Shown here: piece by piece, positions 1 to 9,685 of the stretch
How the letters are laid out: each line of letters starts with the position of its first letter
Position numbering within the stretch: the stretch's first letter is position 1
DNA from: Bacteroidales bacterium
GTDB lineage: Bacteria > Bacteroidota > Bacteroidia > Bacteroidales > Lentimicrobiaceae
Direction of reading: 5' to 3'
Length of the DNA stretch: 64,000 nt
NCBI GenBank assembly: GCA_016705005.1
Contig: JADIZB010000001.1
Coordinates: 558,001-622,000, forward strand
The notes under the pieces: generated by a model
The model's input: the letters and a program-made list of their open reading frames with translations, nothing else
What the model was told of the DNA's origin: nothing
Databases searched by the model: none
Translations under genes and position numbers: made by a program

Positions 1-165
1 GCAGATCCCGAAAACCACTTTATCAAACCTGAAACAAGTAAGAAATCATTCCTTTACAGTCATCTTGAGTATGTATTGCCTTCGGCATTGCCATTCCTGA
101 AACAGCAGCTTGATAGCATCAATGAGCAGATTGATAAGCGTGAAAGTGATGGCTTGACTGAATGA
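1..165 (+). CDS. C-terminal end of an unknown protein (partial)
   Basis: An open frame enters from the left edge in frame 1 and stops with TGA at 163-165, giving the last 54 residues of a protein whose start lies outside the window. The visible tail is hydrophilic. It contains a short predicted helix (LEYVLPSALPFLKQQLDSI) and ends in a charged stretch (KRESDGLTE). No family can be recognised from this much sequence. The frame fits a real gene end because a 189-base non-coding gap with a promoter-like site follows before the next gene. Confidence 0.5.
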   Translation, partial: ADPENHFIKPETSKKSFLYSHLEYVLPSALPFLKQQLDSINEQIDKRESDGLTE

Positions 166-300
166 GGGCGGACCATCGATACCTTACTTCCTGCATATGC
201 CCTTGTCAATGGCCATGTGACTGACCTGTTTCATTGGTCATTTTTTCAGCTTCAATCACCTGTTTTTATTGTTCCGGCATCAGGTATGATGATATGAAAG

Positions 301-308
301 TAATTTTG
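301..308 (+). promoter_or_regulatory. Candidate -7 promoter element for the hybrid kinase
   Basis: TAATTTTG matches the Bacteroidota -7 consensus TAnnTTTG and sits 46 bases before the ATG of the kinase at 355. No convincing TTG lies at the usual 19-21 base distance upstream, so only half of the promoter is supported. Confidence 0.35.
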
Positions 309-354
309 CATCCGCATAAGTAGTATTTTAATTCCGATTATTCAAACAGTCCGT

Positions 355-2529
355 ATGAAGATTTCCACCCGCCCGAAAATTCTGGCATCACTTGCTGCAG
401 CACTGCTGGTTCTTATTACTGCAGCAACCATTCTATCCCTGGTTATAAGACACAGGCAAAAAAATGAAATCAATGGCGCTCTGGCTATTCTGGAAAGGAA
501 CAACCTGCCGTTGATGAAAGTAGAACAAACATTGGGCTCCCTTTTCAATGCTGAAATTGAATTCCGGGAATACACAATCAGTTACGACAGGATACATTTG
601 AAAAAATACCATGAACATATAAACCATCTGGTTACCAGTATCGACACCCTGCAGCAGATAGCCATGACCTTTAATGGCGAACATCAGGGAAATGCGATTG
701 AGACCCTCAGGGAACGTGAGAAACAGGCAGTAAATTATCTGAGACTGAAAAGGCTTACCGATTCATTGATGGTAGTGGCTCTTTCTTTCGACTCGGTTTC
801 CTATACGCACATGGGTGACAACTTTTATCTGAAAAAATTCAAACCCACACCCGGTAGCCTGAGCATTGATACCCTTGGTTATTCAATGACGTCAGAGAGA
901 AGGAGAAAAGGTTTGCTCGGGAAGATCAAAACTTTTCTTGTCGGAGAAGAGGAGAAAACAACCAGCAATACCAAAGTCGTAGTTAAGACCGGAACCCAGG
1001 CTGAAGAGCCACAGGCTGAGGAATCTGATTCAGCATTTAATCTGAATCTACTTGCTTCACGCATAATCGATAAAACAAACAGGCATTACCAGATACAACT
1101 TAAAAAACAGCTTGAAAAACGCAATGAACTTCGCACCCAGGAGCTGAAACTCGTTAAGCTGAACAACAGCCTTATCTACGAAATCAGAGCCATACTCAAC
1201 ACTTTTAAGGAATTATCGCAGGAAACCCGGACTCAGTACCAGATCAGATCATCAAGAACCATAGCGCGGTCATCGACAATTTTGCAACGTACGCTGCTGG
1301 CCATTATTCTCATTTCTTTCCCATTGGCTGTTTTTACAATAATGATGCTCCGAAGAAATCAGATTTACCAGCAAAGGATTCTTGAATCAAAGCAGCAGGC
1401 ATTATATCAGGCAGAAGAAAAGAGCCGTTTTCTGTCATATATGAGTCACGAATTCCGTACCCCGCTATCTTCTGTTATTGGTTTTGCAGAACAATTGGAG
1501 CAAACGCCAATGAACCATGATCAGAAAAACTACCTTTCGGGCTTAATGTCATCCTCTGAAATGCTGCTGGCAACAGTAAATGATATTCTTGACCTGTCGA
1601 AACTTGATGCCGGAAAGATGTCTTTTCTCTCCAATCCTTTCAGGCCTGATGAAACCATTCATCAGGTTATGAAATCATTCAGGAAGATGGCCAGCGACAA
1701 ATCCATCGAACTGTCATACAAACATCAGGGAAATGTGCTGACGCTGCTTGGTGATGAGATACGACTGAAACAGGTTCTCAATAACCTGGTGAGCAATGCT
1801 ATCAAATATACCCCAAAAGGTAAAGTTGAAATTGTTTCACATATCATTGAAAACAAGCTAAATGCAGAACTAAAGGTAGAAGTCACGGATACCGGAATCG
1901 GAATCGATGCTGAAAAAATAGGAAAAATCTTTGATGAATACAGCCGTGTTCATTCGGAAACGCCTGAAAAATGGATAATCGGAACCGGCCTCGGACTCGC
2001 AGTTACCAGGAAACTTGTTGATCAGATGGGTGGTCAGGTTACGGTAAGCAGCAAAAAAGGGAAAGGTTCGGTTTTTTCAATATCCATACCTTATCCTGTG
2101 AGCAAAATACAGCAACTTGCCTCTGTGAACAGGAAAAAGGAAGCTTCATTACCCGATGGTAATATAAGGATCCTTGTTGCAGACGACAATTACTTTAATG
2201 TTGTGTTGCTGCAATCCATTTTTAAGCGGGAGAATATTGTTGTTGATGTAGCTGAAAACGGTGTTGACGCCCTCGAAAAACTTGTTTCAGAAAAATACAA
2301 TATTCTTTTGAGCGACATGTATATGCCACAGATGGATGGTCTTGAACTGACACGGCAAATCAGGCAAAATGCTTCCTCCGAATTAAGCAGGCTTCCTGTA
2401 ATCATGTTAACCGGCAATATTTCGCCAGAAGCCGGTGAACAAATGGGAAATGCAGGGGTAAGCGACTTCCTGATCAAGCCTTTTCAACGAAAAGATCTGA
2501 TCGAAATGGTAAGCAAACACCTGTCCTGA
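355..2529 (+). CDS. Hybrid sensor histidine kinase/response regulator
   Basis: A 724-residue membrane-bound hybrid kinase. A transmembrane segment near residues 9-31 and a second near 312-333 flank an extracytoplasmic region of about 280 residues that matches no sensor domain I know and is rich in helix-forming sequence. A HisKA domain follows with the phospho-acceptor His365 in MSHEFRTP, then a HATPase domain with the N box (LNNLVSNAIKY), G1 (DTGIGI) and G2 (GTGLGLA) motifs. The C-terminal receiver has the acidic pair D610/D611 and the phospho-acceptor Asp654 (LSDMYMPQMDG). It should autophosphorylate and pass the phosphate to its own receiver. There is no DNA-binding output domain, so a further phosphotransfer partner encoded elsewhere is likely. 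The gene stands alone; its signal is unknown. Confidence 0.93.
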   Translation: MKISTRPKILASLAAALLVLITAATILSLVIRHRQKNEINGALAILERNNLPLMKVEQTLGSLFNAEIEFREYTISYDRIHLKKYHEHINHLVTSIDTLQQIAMTFNGEHQGNAIETLREREKQAVNYLRLKRLTDSLMVVALSFDSVSYTHMGDNFYLKKFKPTPGSLSIDTLGYSMTSERRRKGLLGKIKTFLVGEEEKTTSNTKVVVKTGTQAEEPQAEESDSAFNLNLLASRIIDKTNRHYQIQLKKQLEKRNELRTQELKLVKLNNSLIYEIRAILNTFKELSQETRTQYQIRSSRTIARSSTILQRTLLAIILISFPLAVFTIMMLRRNQIYQQRILESKQQALYQAEEKSRFLSYMSHEFRTPLSSVIGFAEQLEQTPMNHDQKNYLSGLMSSSEMLLATVNDILDLSKLDAGKMSFLSNPFRPDETIHQVMKSFRKMASDKSIELSYKHQGNVLTLLGDEIRLKQVLNNLVSNAIKYTPKGKVEIVSHIIENKLNAELKVEVTDTGIGIDAEKIGKIFDEYSRVHSETPEKWIIGTGLGLAVTRKLVDQMGGQVTVSSKKGKGSVFSISIPYPVSKIQQLASVNRKKEASLPDGNIRILVADDNYFNVVLLQSIFKRENIVVDVAENGVDALEKLVSEKYNILLSDMYMPQMDGLELTRQIRQNASSELSRLPVIMLTGNISPEAGEQMGNAGVSDFLIKPFQRKDLIEMVSKHLS

Positions 2530-2835
2530 TTGTGGTTTCATCACTCCTGCAAAAATGAATGCAGGCATCCTGAAGGAGCCTGAAACCCAATTTGTCCGTT
2601 TATAATTTTGAGAACCTGCCTCCTTTATCCGAAAATTCACGTGATGGTGAAAAATAGCATCAGGACTTCAAAACCGGTCGAATGACCTCACAGACTTTTT
2701 TGTAAAAGCGCAGATTAGTTCTCAGTCCTTTTAAAGTTGACGCCCTCTTCGGAAAGAATAAAAGCAGGTTGTGCACAGGAACAGCAAAAGGCCGGATCCT
2801 TTCCAGGATCCGGCCTTTTAAACATTTATAAAGCC
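2530..2835. other. Convergent intergenic region
   Basis: These 306 bases separate two convergent genes. Apart from the hairpin at 2786-2819 no gene, repeat or promoter was seen. Confidence 0.6.
2786..2819. terminator. Bidirectional intrinsic terminator
   Basis: A perfect 15-bp stem (AAAAGGCCGGATCCT pairing with its reverse complement) closes a 4-base TTCC loop. The arms begin with A4 and end with T4, so a short U-tract is read on either strand. It sits between the plus-strand kinase and the minus-strand Omp28-like gene and probably stops both. Confidence 0.8.
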
Positions 2836-4710
2836 TTACCGGATCACTGATATTTTTTTGGAAATGACCTGATTTCCAACAGTGAGTTTAAGAACATACA
2901 TTCCGTTTGCAAGATCATTGCTACTTACCCTGATCATGTTCAAACCGGCTGCATATTCGTGCGATTTAACCGTCATAACCTTTTTGCCAAAAAGGTCAAA
3001 CACATCAACACCTGCATTGCACGGCGAGTCAATACTGAATGTAACATTGGTATAATCTTCTAAAGGATTGGGATATACCGCAACCCCTCTGTTAATTTCC
3101 TGATTGTTAACGCTTACATAAGTGCTGATTTCATTGTTTGCATTGATGATTTCGCCTGTAGTAACATCCAGCAGAAATCCAACGATGTGCAACTTTTCGT
3201 ATTTCCAGCTGTCAGGCAAAATATAGGTATAGTTATAGGTTATTACGGAACCTGTTGCAATAATGAGTGGCAGACTCCCTTCTGTTCCAAAGGGACTGTC
3301 CAGTATCTCCCTTGCCACATGGTCATAATGCATCTGAGCTGCCGGGATGGTTCCGGCCATATTCTCGAATCCGCACATGGCACCGTTTCCACCACCTGCA
3401 TAGTAATTGCCCTGATTCCATTGTGAAGTTGTTCCCCAAAGGCTGTCTTCAACGAAAATAACGCCAAACCTTAGCTCAGAATTAATATCAGCAACAAATT
3501 CCGACTGCAGGTCAAACGTTACCTCCCGGGTCTCAGGATTCCATCCATAATTAACGATATCAAGTGTAGCCGGACTGATGGCTGACAATCTGCGCAGGTA
3601 TCCTGTTTCCAGATCTGCCGGGTCAGAGTCGCCGGCTGTGCGATCGGTTGTAACACTCGGATAACCGGCAAAACCAGGGATAATGCCCGGAATTGCAGCA
3701 TCATAGGCATCATTCACCATCGGATCACCATTGTGAACAGCAACGCCAATCCAGGTCTCCGGATAGGTTTCTGCCATGTAATCCATAAAGCAGATTCCAC
3801 GGACACACCAACCACACCATGTCCCGGTAGCTTCCTCAGCAAGAACTTTCTTAACAGGGACAAATGAAACCGCTCCTACGATTTTCGTAACACTGTTGTT
3901 CGAAGGATCAAGGTCTTCGCCTCCGTTAATATTGGTGATGGTCGTAATGATCTCGTGGCTGCCGATATCTGTCAGGGTAATCGGAGTATCATGTGTAAAT
4001 GAATAGCTGTTACCGAGAGTAATGTTAAGTCCGACAAAGGACTGAACCTGAGGAACTCCGCCATCGACGGTATATGAAACAGTAAAAGAGCTGATGGCAG
4101 TTGCACCCTCATTTGAAACCGCACCCTTCAGATCAAACTGATCTCCGGCTTCCACGTACCTCGGAATATCAACCGAAGCAAGAGAAGCATCAAGATTCAA
4201 CGGGGTAAACAATTTAATATTATCGATAAACCAGTAATCCACGTTATAAAGATTACCTGTAATAAAGATGCAGAACTGAAAATCATCCTGTCCGATGTTG
4301 TTCAACGAAACAATCTGTGTTTTCGGCCCCTGGTTACCCGTCGGTGATACCTGCCATGCAACAGTCCACGCCCCGCTTCCGAAACGGGTTGCCACGCCGA
4401 TTGTCGGCCCATTGGCATACCAGTCATAGAAATATTTGAAGGAAAGCGTTGCGCTCGGAATACCTGTCATATCCACAACAGGAGATACAAATCGTGATGT
4501 TGTGTTCTGATTGATATATGAAAATTTCGCTTCAGGAGCGACTCCCCCTGCATTATTGCTTGGGCTGTTCGACCACTGATTGGGCAAACCTTCAAAACTC
4601 CATCCGTCCGGCGGCATTGTACCAGCGCTGAAGTCTTCATAGAGGTAGACCTGACTGAACGACAATGTAGTAAGGAACATTGCCATGAAAAGGAAGTAAA
4701 CTTTTCTCAT
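2836..4710 (-). CDS. T9SS-exported Omp28-like protein with adhesin-type and thioredoxin-like domains
   Basis: A 624-residue secreted multidomain protein. The signal peptide (MRKVYFLFMAMFLTTLSFSQ) is followed by a cleaved-adhesin/choice-of-anchor J type domain (about 20-170) and an Ig-like CARDB-type domain (about 175-280). Next comes an Omp28-related thioredoxin-like region with a CxxC pair at Cys299/Cys302 (TWCGWC). The last 80 or so residues are a type A T9SS sorting domain (VAVYPNPLEDYTNV, ending SKKISVIR), which predicts export across the outer membrane and attachment or release at the surface. The CxxC suggests thiol-disulfide chemistry outside the cell, but the natural substrate is unknown. 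A second Omp28-type protein, without a T9SS domain, is at 23306-24208. The gene appears to be transcribed alone. Confidence 0.85.
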   Translation of the reverse strand: MRKVYFLFMAMFLTTLSFSQVYLYEDFSAGTMPPDGWSFEGLPNQWSNSPSNNAGGVAPEAKFSYINQNTTSRFVSPVVDMTGIPSATLSFKYFYDWYANGPTIGVATRFGSGAWTVAWQVSPTGNQGPKTQIVSLNNIGQDDFQFCIFITGNLYNVDYWFIDNIKLFTPLNLDASLASVDIPRYVEAGDQFDLKGAVSNEGATAISSFTVSYTVDGGVPQVQSFVGLNITLGNSYSFTHDTPITLTDIGSHEIITTITNINGGEDLDPSNNSVTKIVGAVSFVPVKKVLAEEATGTWCGWCVRGICFMDYMAETYPETWIGVAVHNGDPMVNDAYDAAIPGIIPGFAGYPSVTTDRTAGDSDPADLETGYLRRLSAISPATLDIVNYGWNPETREVTFDLQSEFVADINSELRFGVIFVEDSLWGTTSQWNQGNYYAGGGNGAMCGFENMAGTIPAAQMHYDHVAREILDSPFGTEGSLPLIIATGSVITYNYTYILPDSWKYEKLHIVGFLLDVTTGEIINANNEISTYVSVNNQEINRGVAVYPNPLEDYTNVTFSIDSPCNAGVDVFDLFGKKVMTVKSHEYAAGLNMIRVSSNDLANGMYVLKLTVGNQVISKKISVIR

Positions 4711-5012
4711 GATACTTTTATGTTTGATGGTTAAGAATAAAGCCCGGCAATTTGCGCAGAAAAGGTAAAAGTAAACACGAATTTTAGTTTTTTAATTTTT
4801 TAAAAAAGAATTGATATAATTTATAATCAATATAAATAAGATTGATGTACTGATCTGTTGGTTGTCCTGAGAATTTAACTGGTGCAGCGTTATGCCAGTT
4901 CTTCATCAAAGATTGGCAGGATACTTTTTAATACAGGCATAAGAAAAGGGCACTACCTGACTATTCAGGAAATGCCCTTGTATTTTTCAGGAAGCTCCCC
5001 TGAAAACCGGTC
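4711..5012. other. Intergenic region with the peroxiredoxin terminator
   Basis: About 300 bases with an AT-rich tract near 4790-4850, probably the upstream region of the 2836-4710 gene, and the peroxiredoxin terminator at 4946-4979. No TAnnTTTG element was found on the minus strand. Confidence 0.5.
4946..4979 (-). terminator. Intrinsic terminator of the peroxiredoxin gene
   Basis: AAGGGCA pairs with TGCCCTT, and inside it CCTGA pairs with TCAGG around a 4-base loop. On the minus strand the stem is followed by TTTTCTTA, a U-rich tail. It lies 34 bases past the peroxiredoxin stop codon. Confidence 0.7.
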
Positions 5013-5642
5013 TTAATGCTTTGTCAGATAATCAGCAACACCGGCATGGGTATCTTTCAATCCATCTTTACCAGGCTCCCAGTTGGCCGGGCAAACTTCA
5101 CCATTCTCTTCAAAATACTGCAATGCATCAAGCATACGGAGTGTTTCGTCAACATTACGGCCCAAAGGGAAGTTATTTACGGTTTCGTGGTGTACCACAC
5201 CATTTTTGTCGATCAGGAATAATCCGCGGTAAGCAATCATTGGTCCGGTTGAGACCATCTCTCCATTTTCGTTCCAGTCATAGTCTCCGGCCAGTACGCC
5301 ATAATTTGCGCTGATCGTTTTGGTTGTATCTGCAACAACAGGGTATGTAACTCCCTTTATACCGCCCTGATTCTTCGACATCTGCAACCAGCCCCAGTGC
5401 GATTCTTCTGTATCGGTAGAGCAGGCTACCACAGCACAGTTACGTTTCTCAAATTCAGCCAGTTTAGACTGGAATGCATGTAATTCCGTGGGACAAACGA
5501 AAGTAAAATCCTTGGGATAAAAGAAGAAAACTACATGCTTCTTCCCGAGGTACTGATCAAGTGAAAAATTTTCAACAACTTCTCCGCCGTTAACTACGGC
5601 ACTTGCCTTGAATGAAGGCGCTTTTTTTCCGATTAATGACAT
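5013..5642 (-). CDS. Typical 2-Cys peroxiredoxin (AhpC/Prx1 family)
   Basis: A 209-residue cytoplasmic peroxiredoxin that reduces hydrogen peroxide and organic hydroperoxides. The peroxidatic Cys50 is in FTFVCPTEL and the resolving Cys184 in EVCPANW, the arrangement of typical 2-Cys enzymes that form an intersubunit disulfide. Length and the C-terminal tail after EVCPANW fit the Prx1/AhpC group. There is no signal peptide. No AhpF-like reductase is next to it, so recycling presumably depends on thioredoxin or a reductase elsewhere. It is monocistronic, with its own terminator. Confidence 0.95.
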   Translation of the reverse strand: MSLIGKKAPSFKASAVVNGGEVVENFSLDQYLGKKHVVFFFYPKDFTFVCPTELHAFQSKLAEFEKRNCAVVACSTDTEESHWGWLQMSKNQGGIKGVTYPVVADTTKTISANYGVLAGDYDWNENGEMVSTGPMIAYRGLFLIDKNGVVHHETVNNFPLGRNVDETLRMLDALQYFEENGEVCPANWEPGKDGLKDTHAGVADYLTKH

Positions 5643-5968
5643 GTTTTTAACTAGATTTTTATGATTGTTTAATAAAGTTCAGATCTCTGAATTCAGCCAA
5701 TTAAACAAGGAACTTCAAGGGATGTTTAATACTACCCGATTTTTAACCGGAATAAGCGGTGGCCTGTTTTAAACAGAAATCACTTTGCTGACTATGATAT
5801 ATCGCAAGGGATGTTTTCTGAATTTTTCACGCTACTGTAATCAAAGTGCATAATCTGATTCCGGTAAAAAATGCTGATTAATACAGCTTTCAGAGTAAAA
5901 GCTTAAATTTGTTTGAGCAACTTAACCTCAATTATACATTCTTTTCGCTGGCCAAAGCCTTGTCACTG
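5643..5968. other. Divergent promoter region between peroxiredoxin and sensor kinase
   Basis: About 325 bases when the kinase start at 5969 is accepted. It holds the kinase -7 element at 5904-5911. No clear TAnnTTTG was found on the minus strand for the peroxiredoxin, and no OxyR-like dyad was recognised. Confidence 0.5.
5904..5911 (+). promoter_or_regulatory. -7 promoter element of the propeller-type kinase
   Basis: TAAATTTG matches TAnnTTTG exactly. It overlaps the first possible start codon of the open frame (TTG at 5909), which argues that translation starts downstream at the GTG at 5969, leaving a leader of about 50 bases. Confidence 0.5.
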
Positions 5969-8926
5969 GTGAAGAAAATCTTCTGTTTATTGCTGTTTAT
6001 CAGCCTGTCGGCAGTGAATATATCCATCGCCCAACAGTCATTGTGGACTGCTGTCGGGGCAGATCAGGGTTTGCCTGACCCGAATGTGACGGCTTTGGTC
6101 AGGGTTCCGGGAGGGAAACTGTTTGTCGGAACAGCGATAGGTTTGTTCAGCTTTGATGGATATACTTTCAGCAAGGTCGGTCTATCCGGAAACCGGAAAA
6201 TCAATCCCTACATCAACTGTCTCACCACCGATGGTGAATCCGTATTCGTCGGCGGCAGAGACGCCCTCGTACGGCTGAACCCGGCAACAGGTCAATCGGA
6301 AATAATCTACAATCCGATGAGTTGTATCGGGGGCATTATGGATCTTTACTTTAACCACGATAAGAGTAAGCTGTATGCGCGTACTCATTGCGGGATGCTG
6401 ATTGTTAACATTGAGCAGGATTCATTCAGGCTGATTGGTTCCATTAAAAACCCTGCTCCGCGTAAATTCAGGATAGTATCAGATGATGAAATCCATGGCT
6501 TTGTAGTCAGAAACAAATTTATCTCTATCCATAAACACATTGAAACTGTACTTTTTACCGATACCGGCATGCTGGATGCCTATTGGTGGGAAAAAGAACA
6601 AGCCTGGCTTGTGGTTAAGCAGGATGGTTTGTATCTTCTTGACGGGCAATACAAGTCACTCAACAAACTTAAATTTCAGGTTGAGATTAAACCCAATGAA
6701 AACCGCTGGCTTTATCCTGATCAGAACGGAGGGTTCTGGATACAGGCTTCCGGAAAATTCGCTTTTCTCAGGTCGGCAAGAGATCAATCACCTGAGTTTT
6801 TTGAGAATGAACCTGGCAACCCGTTTTCATTTACTTCAAATACATCCCAGGCATTTTTCACAGAGCCCGACGGTACCCGGTGGGTAGGTGGTGATGGTAC
6901 AGGATTATGTTATCAGGTACCGGTTGCAGGAAAAATCAGGTTTCTGACAAATGAGCAATCCGGAGTTCAGCATTTCTGGTGCTTCCGTTATGAAAAGGAA
7001 ACCCATAAATTACTCTGCGGTACAACTGCCGGCGTAATGGAAGGGGTGCTGGAGAATGGTGAGTTCAGGGACCGGAATATTCGCCGGCCGGCAGGATTCG
7101 ACAGGTTCTCGGTGAATTCGGTTGTTGAACTGAACAAAGAGGAATACCTGATTTCTGTTTACAGGGAAGGATTCTGGACATTCAACAAACAATCCGGAAA
7201 ATTCAGCGTACTTTCAGGCATTAACAAACAAATTGGAACTCAATTCGTTTTCGGTATCGAAGAAGCTTCCGGCAACCGCCTTATTCTTTGCACACAATTC
7301 AGCGCCTATCTCCTGGATAAAAAAACAATGAACCTCACCCGTTTTGTGCAACCGGCTTTCCACAATTACAGCATCTATTCAGCAATTGAAGACAGCAGGG
7401 GCCGGTTCCTGATGGCCGGGGGATTCGGGTTACAGATATTCAATCAGGATTTGAAGCAGATCAGGTATTTTACTGCCAGCAACAGCCTGGGAAGTACATT
7501 GCCGAGCAACGTAATTTTTGATCTTGCCGAACTCGGTGCGGATAAGTACCTGATTGCTACAATGGGTGGCGGCCTGTGCCTGTTTAATTACAACGATAGC
7601 ACGTTCAGACCTTTGAAACTGGCAACGGATCCCGACAACATTTTCGGGATCATGCCCGCCGGAAACAATACTTTCATCCTGACAACATCTAACGGATTGT
7701 GCAGGTTTAACATCAAAACCGGGGAATCGGCCATGTTAAACAAAACCAATGTATTGCCTTTCAACGATTTTAACCAGCAGGCGTTCTTCCATGATGAGAA
7801 CTACACCCTTGCCGGAGGTGAAAAAGGAATGCTGATCCTCAGATCCGAGGATCTGAATAATGTTTTTTCTGTGTCATCAGAAATCATTATCCGCAAAGGA
7901 GAAAAAAAGGTAAACTCTCTTGAGCTCAACTCCGATGAACATTCGCTTCACCTTCAGCTATCGCTCGACCGGGTACTTCCCATAGAAAAGCGGGAGTTCA
8001 GGTACCGCATCCCTGGTATTGATCAAGCCTGGCAATCCTTGCCATTGGGACAGAATACGCTGGTTTACAATTACCTGCCTCCGGGTGATTATATTCTGGA
8101 GATCGAACTCAACGATGAAACCGGATTGTACAAAACCCTTAAACGGTCGGTACCACTTACCATAAAACCTCATTTTTTTCAGACCTGGTGGTTCAGGGCC
8201 CTATTGCTTCTTTTGATAGCCGGAGCAATGTTTCTTCTGGTCAGGTATTTTATGCTTCTTCGTTTACGCTGGAAGTTGAACCGCCTTGATGCTGAACGGA
8301 AAATTATGCTGGAAAGGTCGAGAATATCAAGGGAACTTCACGATAACCTCGGAAGCCAGCTGACCTACCTGATTTCAGGTCTCGAAACCACCGGGTTGCT
8401 TCTCAAAAGAAACAATCTGGAAAAAACATCCGGAAACCTCGACAAACTGCAATCGGCGGCCCGCGAAAGCATGCAGCAACTCAGGGATTCCATCTGGGCG
8501 CTGAACCCGGGTACAATGACCTTGCAATCGCTGATCATACAGTACGAGAAATGGGTTTCAAGGGTCGCCGAACCCTATGAAAACCTGCAATGTACCTTTC
8601 AGATTGAAAAGTTACCTGACATACACATCGATCCCCTCAACGGACTGAATCTTTTCAGAATCATGCAGGAAGCAGTGAACAACGCACTCAAACATTCCGG
8701 GGCAAACAAACTGCTGACCTCCCTGTATGCTGAGGCCGGTATAATCCGGATTGAAATCAGTGATAACGGCAAAGGGTTCGCCGAGGGTGGCAACGAGGGT
8801 ACCGGTATGTCGTCGATGAAACAAAGAGCGGAAACCATCAGGGCCCGTCTGGCGATTGAATCAGCAGAAAACAATGGAACCACCGTTAGCGTCATCATTG
8901 AAAAAAATACGCTGTCCGGCCTATAG
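5969..8926 (+). CDS. Two-component sensor kinase with N-terminal beta-propeller (HisKA_3 type)
   Basis: A 985-residue sensor kinase. The open frame runs back to a TTG at 5909, but I chose the GTG at 5969: from there the protein begins with a clean signal peptide (VKKIFCLLLFISLSAV, cut near IAQQ), and the TTG lies inside the likely promoter. The periplasmic part is a two-component-regulator propeller (first blade GLPDPNVTALV), then a Y_Y_Y domain (about 655-725). A transmembrane segment follows near 740-762. The cytoplasmic part is a HisKA_3 dimerisation domain with His791 (RELHDNLG) and a HATPase domain (N box EAVNNALKHSG, G1 DNGKGF). The response regulator 38 bases downstream is the obvious partner. 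Propeller and Y_Y_Y regions in this family often sense extracellular ligands; the ligand here is unknown. Confidence 0.88.
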   Translation: MKKIFCLLLFISLSAVNISIAQQSLWTAVGADQGLPDPNVTALVRVPGGKLFVGTAIGLFSFDGYTFSKVGLSGNRKINPYINCLTTDGESVFVGGRDALVRLNPATGQSEIIYNPMSCIGGIMDLYFNHDKSKLYARTHCGMLIVNIEQDSFRLIGSIKNPAPRKFRIVSDDEIHGFVVRNKFISIHKHIETVLFTDTGMLDAYWWEKEQAWLVVKQDGLYLLDGQYKSLNKLKFQVEIKPNENRWLYPDQNGGFWIQASGKFAFLRSARDQSPEFFENEPGNPFSFTSNTSQAFFTEPDGTRWVGGDGTGLCYQVPVAGKIRFLTNEQSGVQHFWCFRYEKETHKLLCGTTAGVMEGVLENGEFRDRNIRRPAGFDRFSVNSVVELNKEEYLISVYREGFWTFNKQSGKFSVLSGINKQIGTQFVFGIEEASGNRLILCTQFSAYLLDKKTMNLTRFVQPAFHNYSIYSAIEDSRGRFLMAGGFGLQIFNQDLKQIRYFTASNSLGSTLPSNVIFDLAELGADKYLIATMGGGLCLFNYNDSTFRPLKLATDPDNIFGIMPAGNNTFILTTSNGLCRFNIKTGESAMLNKTNVLPFNDFNQQAFFHDENYTLAGGEKGMLILRSEDLNNVFSVSSEIIIRKGEKKVNSLELNSDEHSLHLQLSLDRVLPIEKREFRYRIPGIDQAWQSLPLGQNTLVYNYLPPGDYILEIELNDETGLYKTLKRSVPLTIKPHFFQTWWFRALLLLLIAGAMFLLVRYFMLLRLRWKLNRLDAERKIMLERSRISRELHDNLGSQLTYLISGLETTGLLLKRNNLEKTSGNLDKLQSAARESMQQLRDSIWALNPGTMTLQSLIIQYEKWVSRVAEPYENLQCTFQIEKLPDIHIDPLNGLNLFRIMQEAVNNALKHSGANKLLTSLYAEAGIIRIEISDNGKGFAEGGNEGTGMSSMKQRAETIRARLAIESAENNGTTVSVIIEKNTLSGL

Positions 8927-8964
8927 AAATTCATTTTGCTTTTTCGAACATTGCATAAAAAAAT

Positions 8965-9612
8965 ATGAAAATCGGGATTATTGACGATAACCAGGCCATC
9001 GGGAAACAACTGATACAGAAGCTGAGTCTGGACGGGGAAATACGGGTTCTGTTTTATGCTGACCGCGGCCGGGAAGCCATTGACTGGCTGATTCAGCACC
9101 CCGAAAAACCTGATTTGTTGCTAATGGATATTGAAATGCCCGACATGGATGGCATTGAAACTACCTTTCGCATCCGGCAGCTTTTCCCGGAGATTAAAAT
9201 TCTGATGCTTACTGTTTTTGAATCTGAAGACAAAATCTTCAATGCCATTAAAGCCGGTGCTACCGGATACCTGCTGAAAGATGAGAAACTCGGGCGTATG
9301 TTGCATGCATTTACCGAAATAATGGAGGGCGGCGTTCCCATGTCACCGGTGATTGCTGCCAGGTCGTTGAAAATGATGCTATCAGGCTACAAACCTGAAG
9401 AAAAAACCGGGTTTGTTAAAGAAACCGGTGAACAACTGACAAAACGCGAAATTGAAATTCTCGAATGTCTTTCAAAAGGCAACCGCAATCAGGAAATTGC
9501 GGATCAATTGTTTATCAGCCGGTCAACAGTAAAAAAACATATTGAGAATATTTACCTGAAGCTTCAGTTAAAATCAAGGGTTGAACTGGTTAACTGGTAT
9601 AAGCAACCCTGA
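8965..9612 (+). CDS. NarL/FixJ-type response regulator
   Basis: A 215-residue DNA-binding response regulator. The receiver domain has phospho-acceptor Asp55 (LLMDIEMPDMDG) and the switch residues of the family. A LuxR-type helix-turn-helix occupies about 158-213 (LTKREIEIL, then ISRSTVKKHIENIYLKL). HisKA_3 kinases pair with this regulator class, and the gene follows such a kinase after 38 bases, so the two probably form one operon and one signalling pair. Its targets are not visible. The four-gene envelope operon just beyond is on the opposite strand and is a candidate only by proximity. Confidence 0.93.
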   Translation: MKIGIIDDNQAIGKQLIQKLSLDGEIRVLFYADRGREAIDWLIQHPEKPDLLLMDIEMPDMDGIETTFRIRQLFPEIKILMLTVFESEDKIFNAIKAGATGYLLKDEKLGRMLHAFTEIMEGGVPMSPVIAARSLKMMLSGYKPEEKTGFVKETGEQLTKREIEILECLSKGNRNQEIADQLFISRSTVKKHIENIYLKLQLKSRVELVNWYKQP

Positions 9613-9631
9613 TAAACAAGGCAGTAAAAAA

Positions 9632-9650
9632 GCGGTTCCGGAAGAACCGC
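9632..9650. terminator. Probable intrinsic terminator
   Basis: GCGGTTC and GAACCGC form a 7-bp stem around CGGAA, flanked by AAA on the left and CTTT on the right. It lies 20 bases after the regulator stop and 36 bases beyond the end of the convergent minus-strand operon, so it may serve both. The U-tracts are short. Confidence 0.55.
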
Positions 9651-9685
9651 CTTTACTATCAGAGAGCCGCAACTGAGCTTTGCTC

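Noticed and set aside
8599..9099. 166-codon minus-strand frame across the end of the sensor kinase and start of its regulator
   Set aside because: It is antisense to two genes with intact family motifs and shows no coding features of its own.
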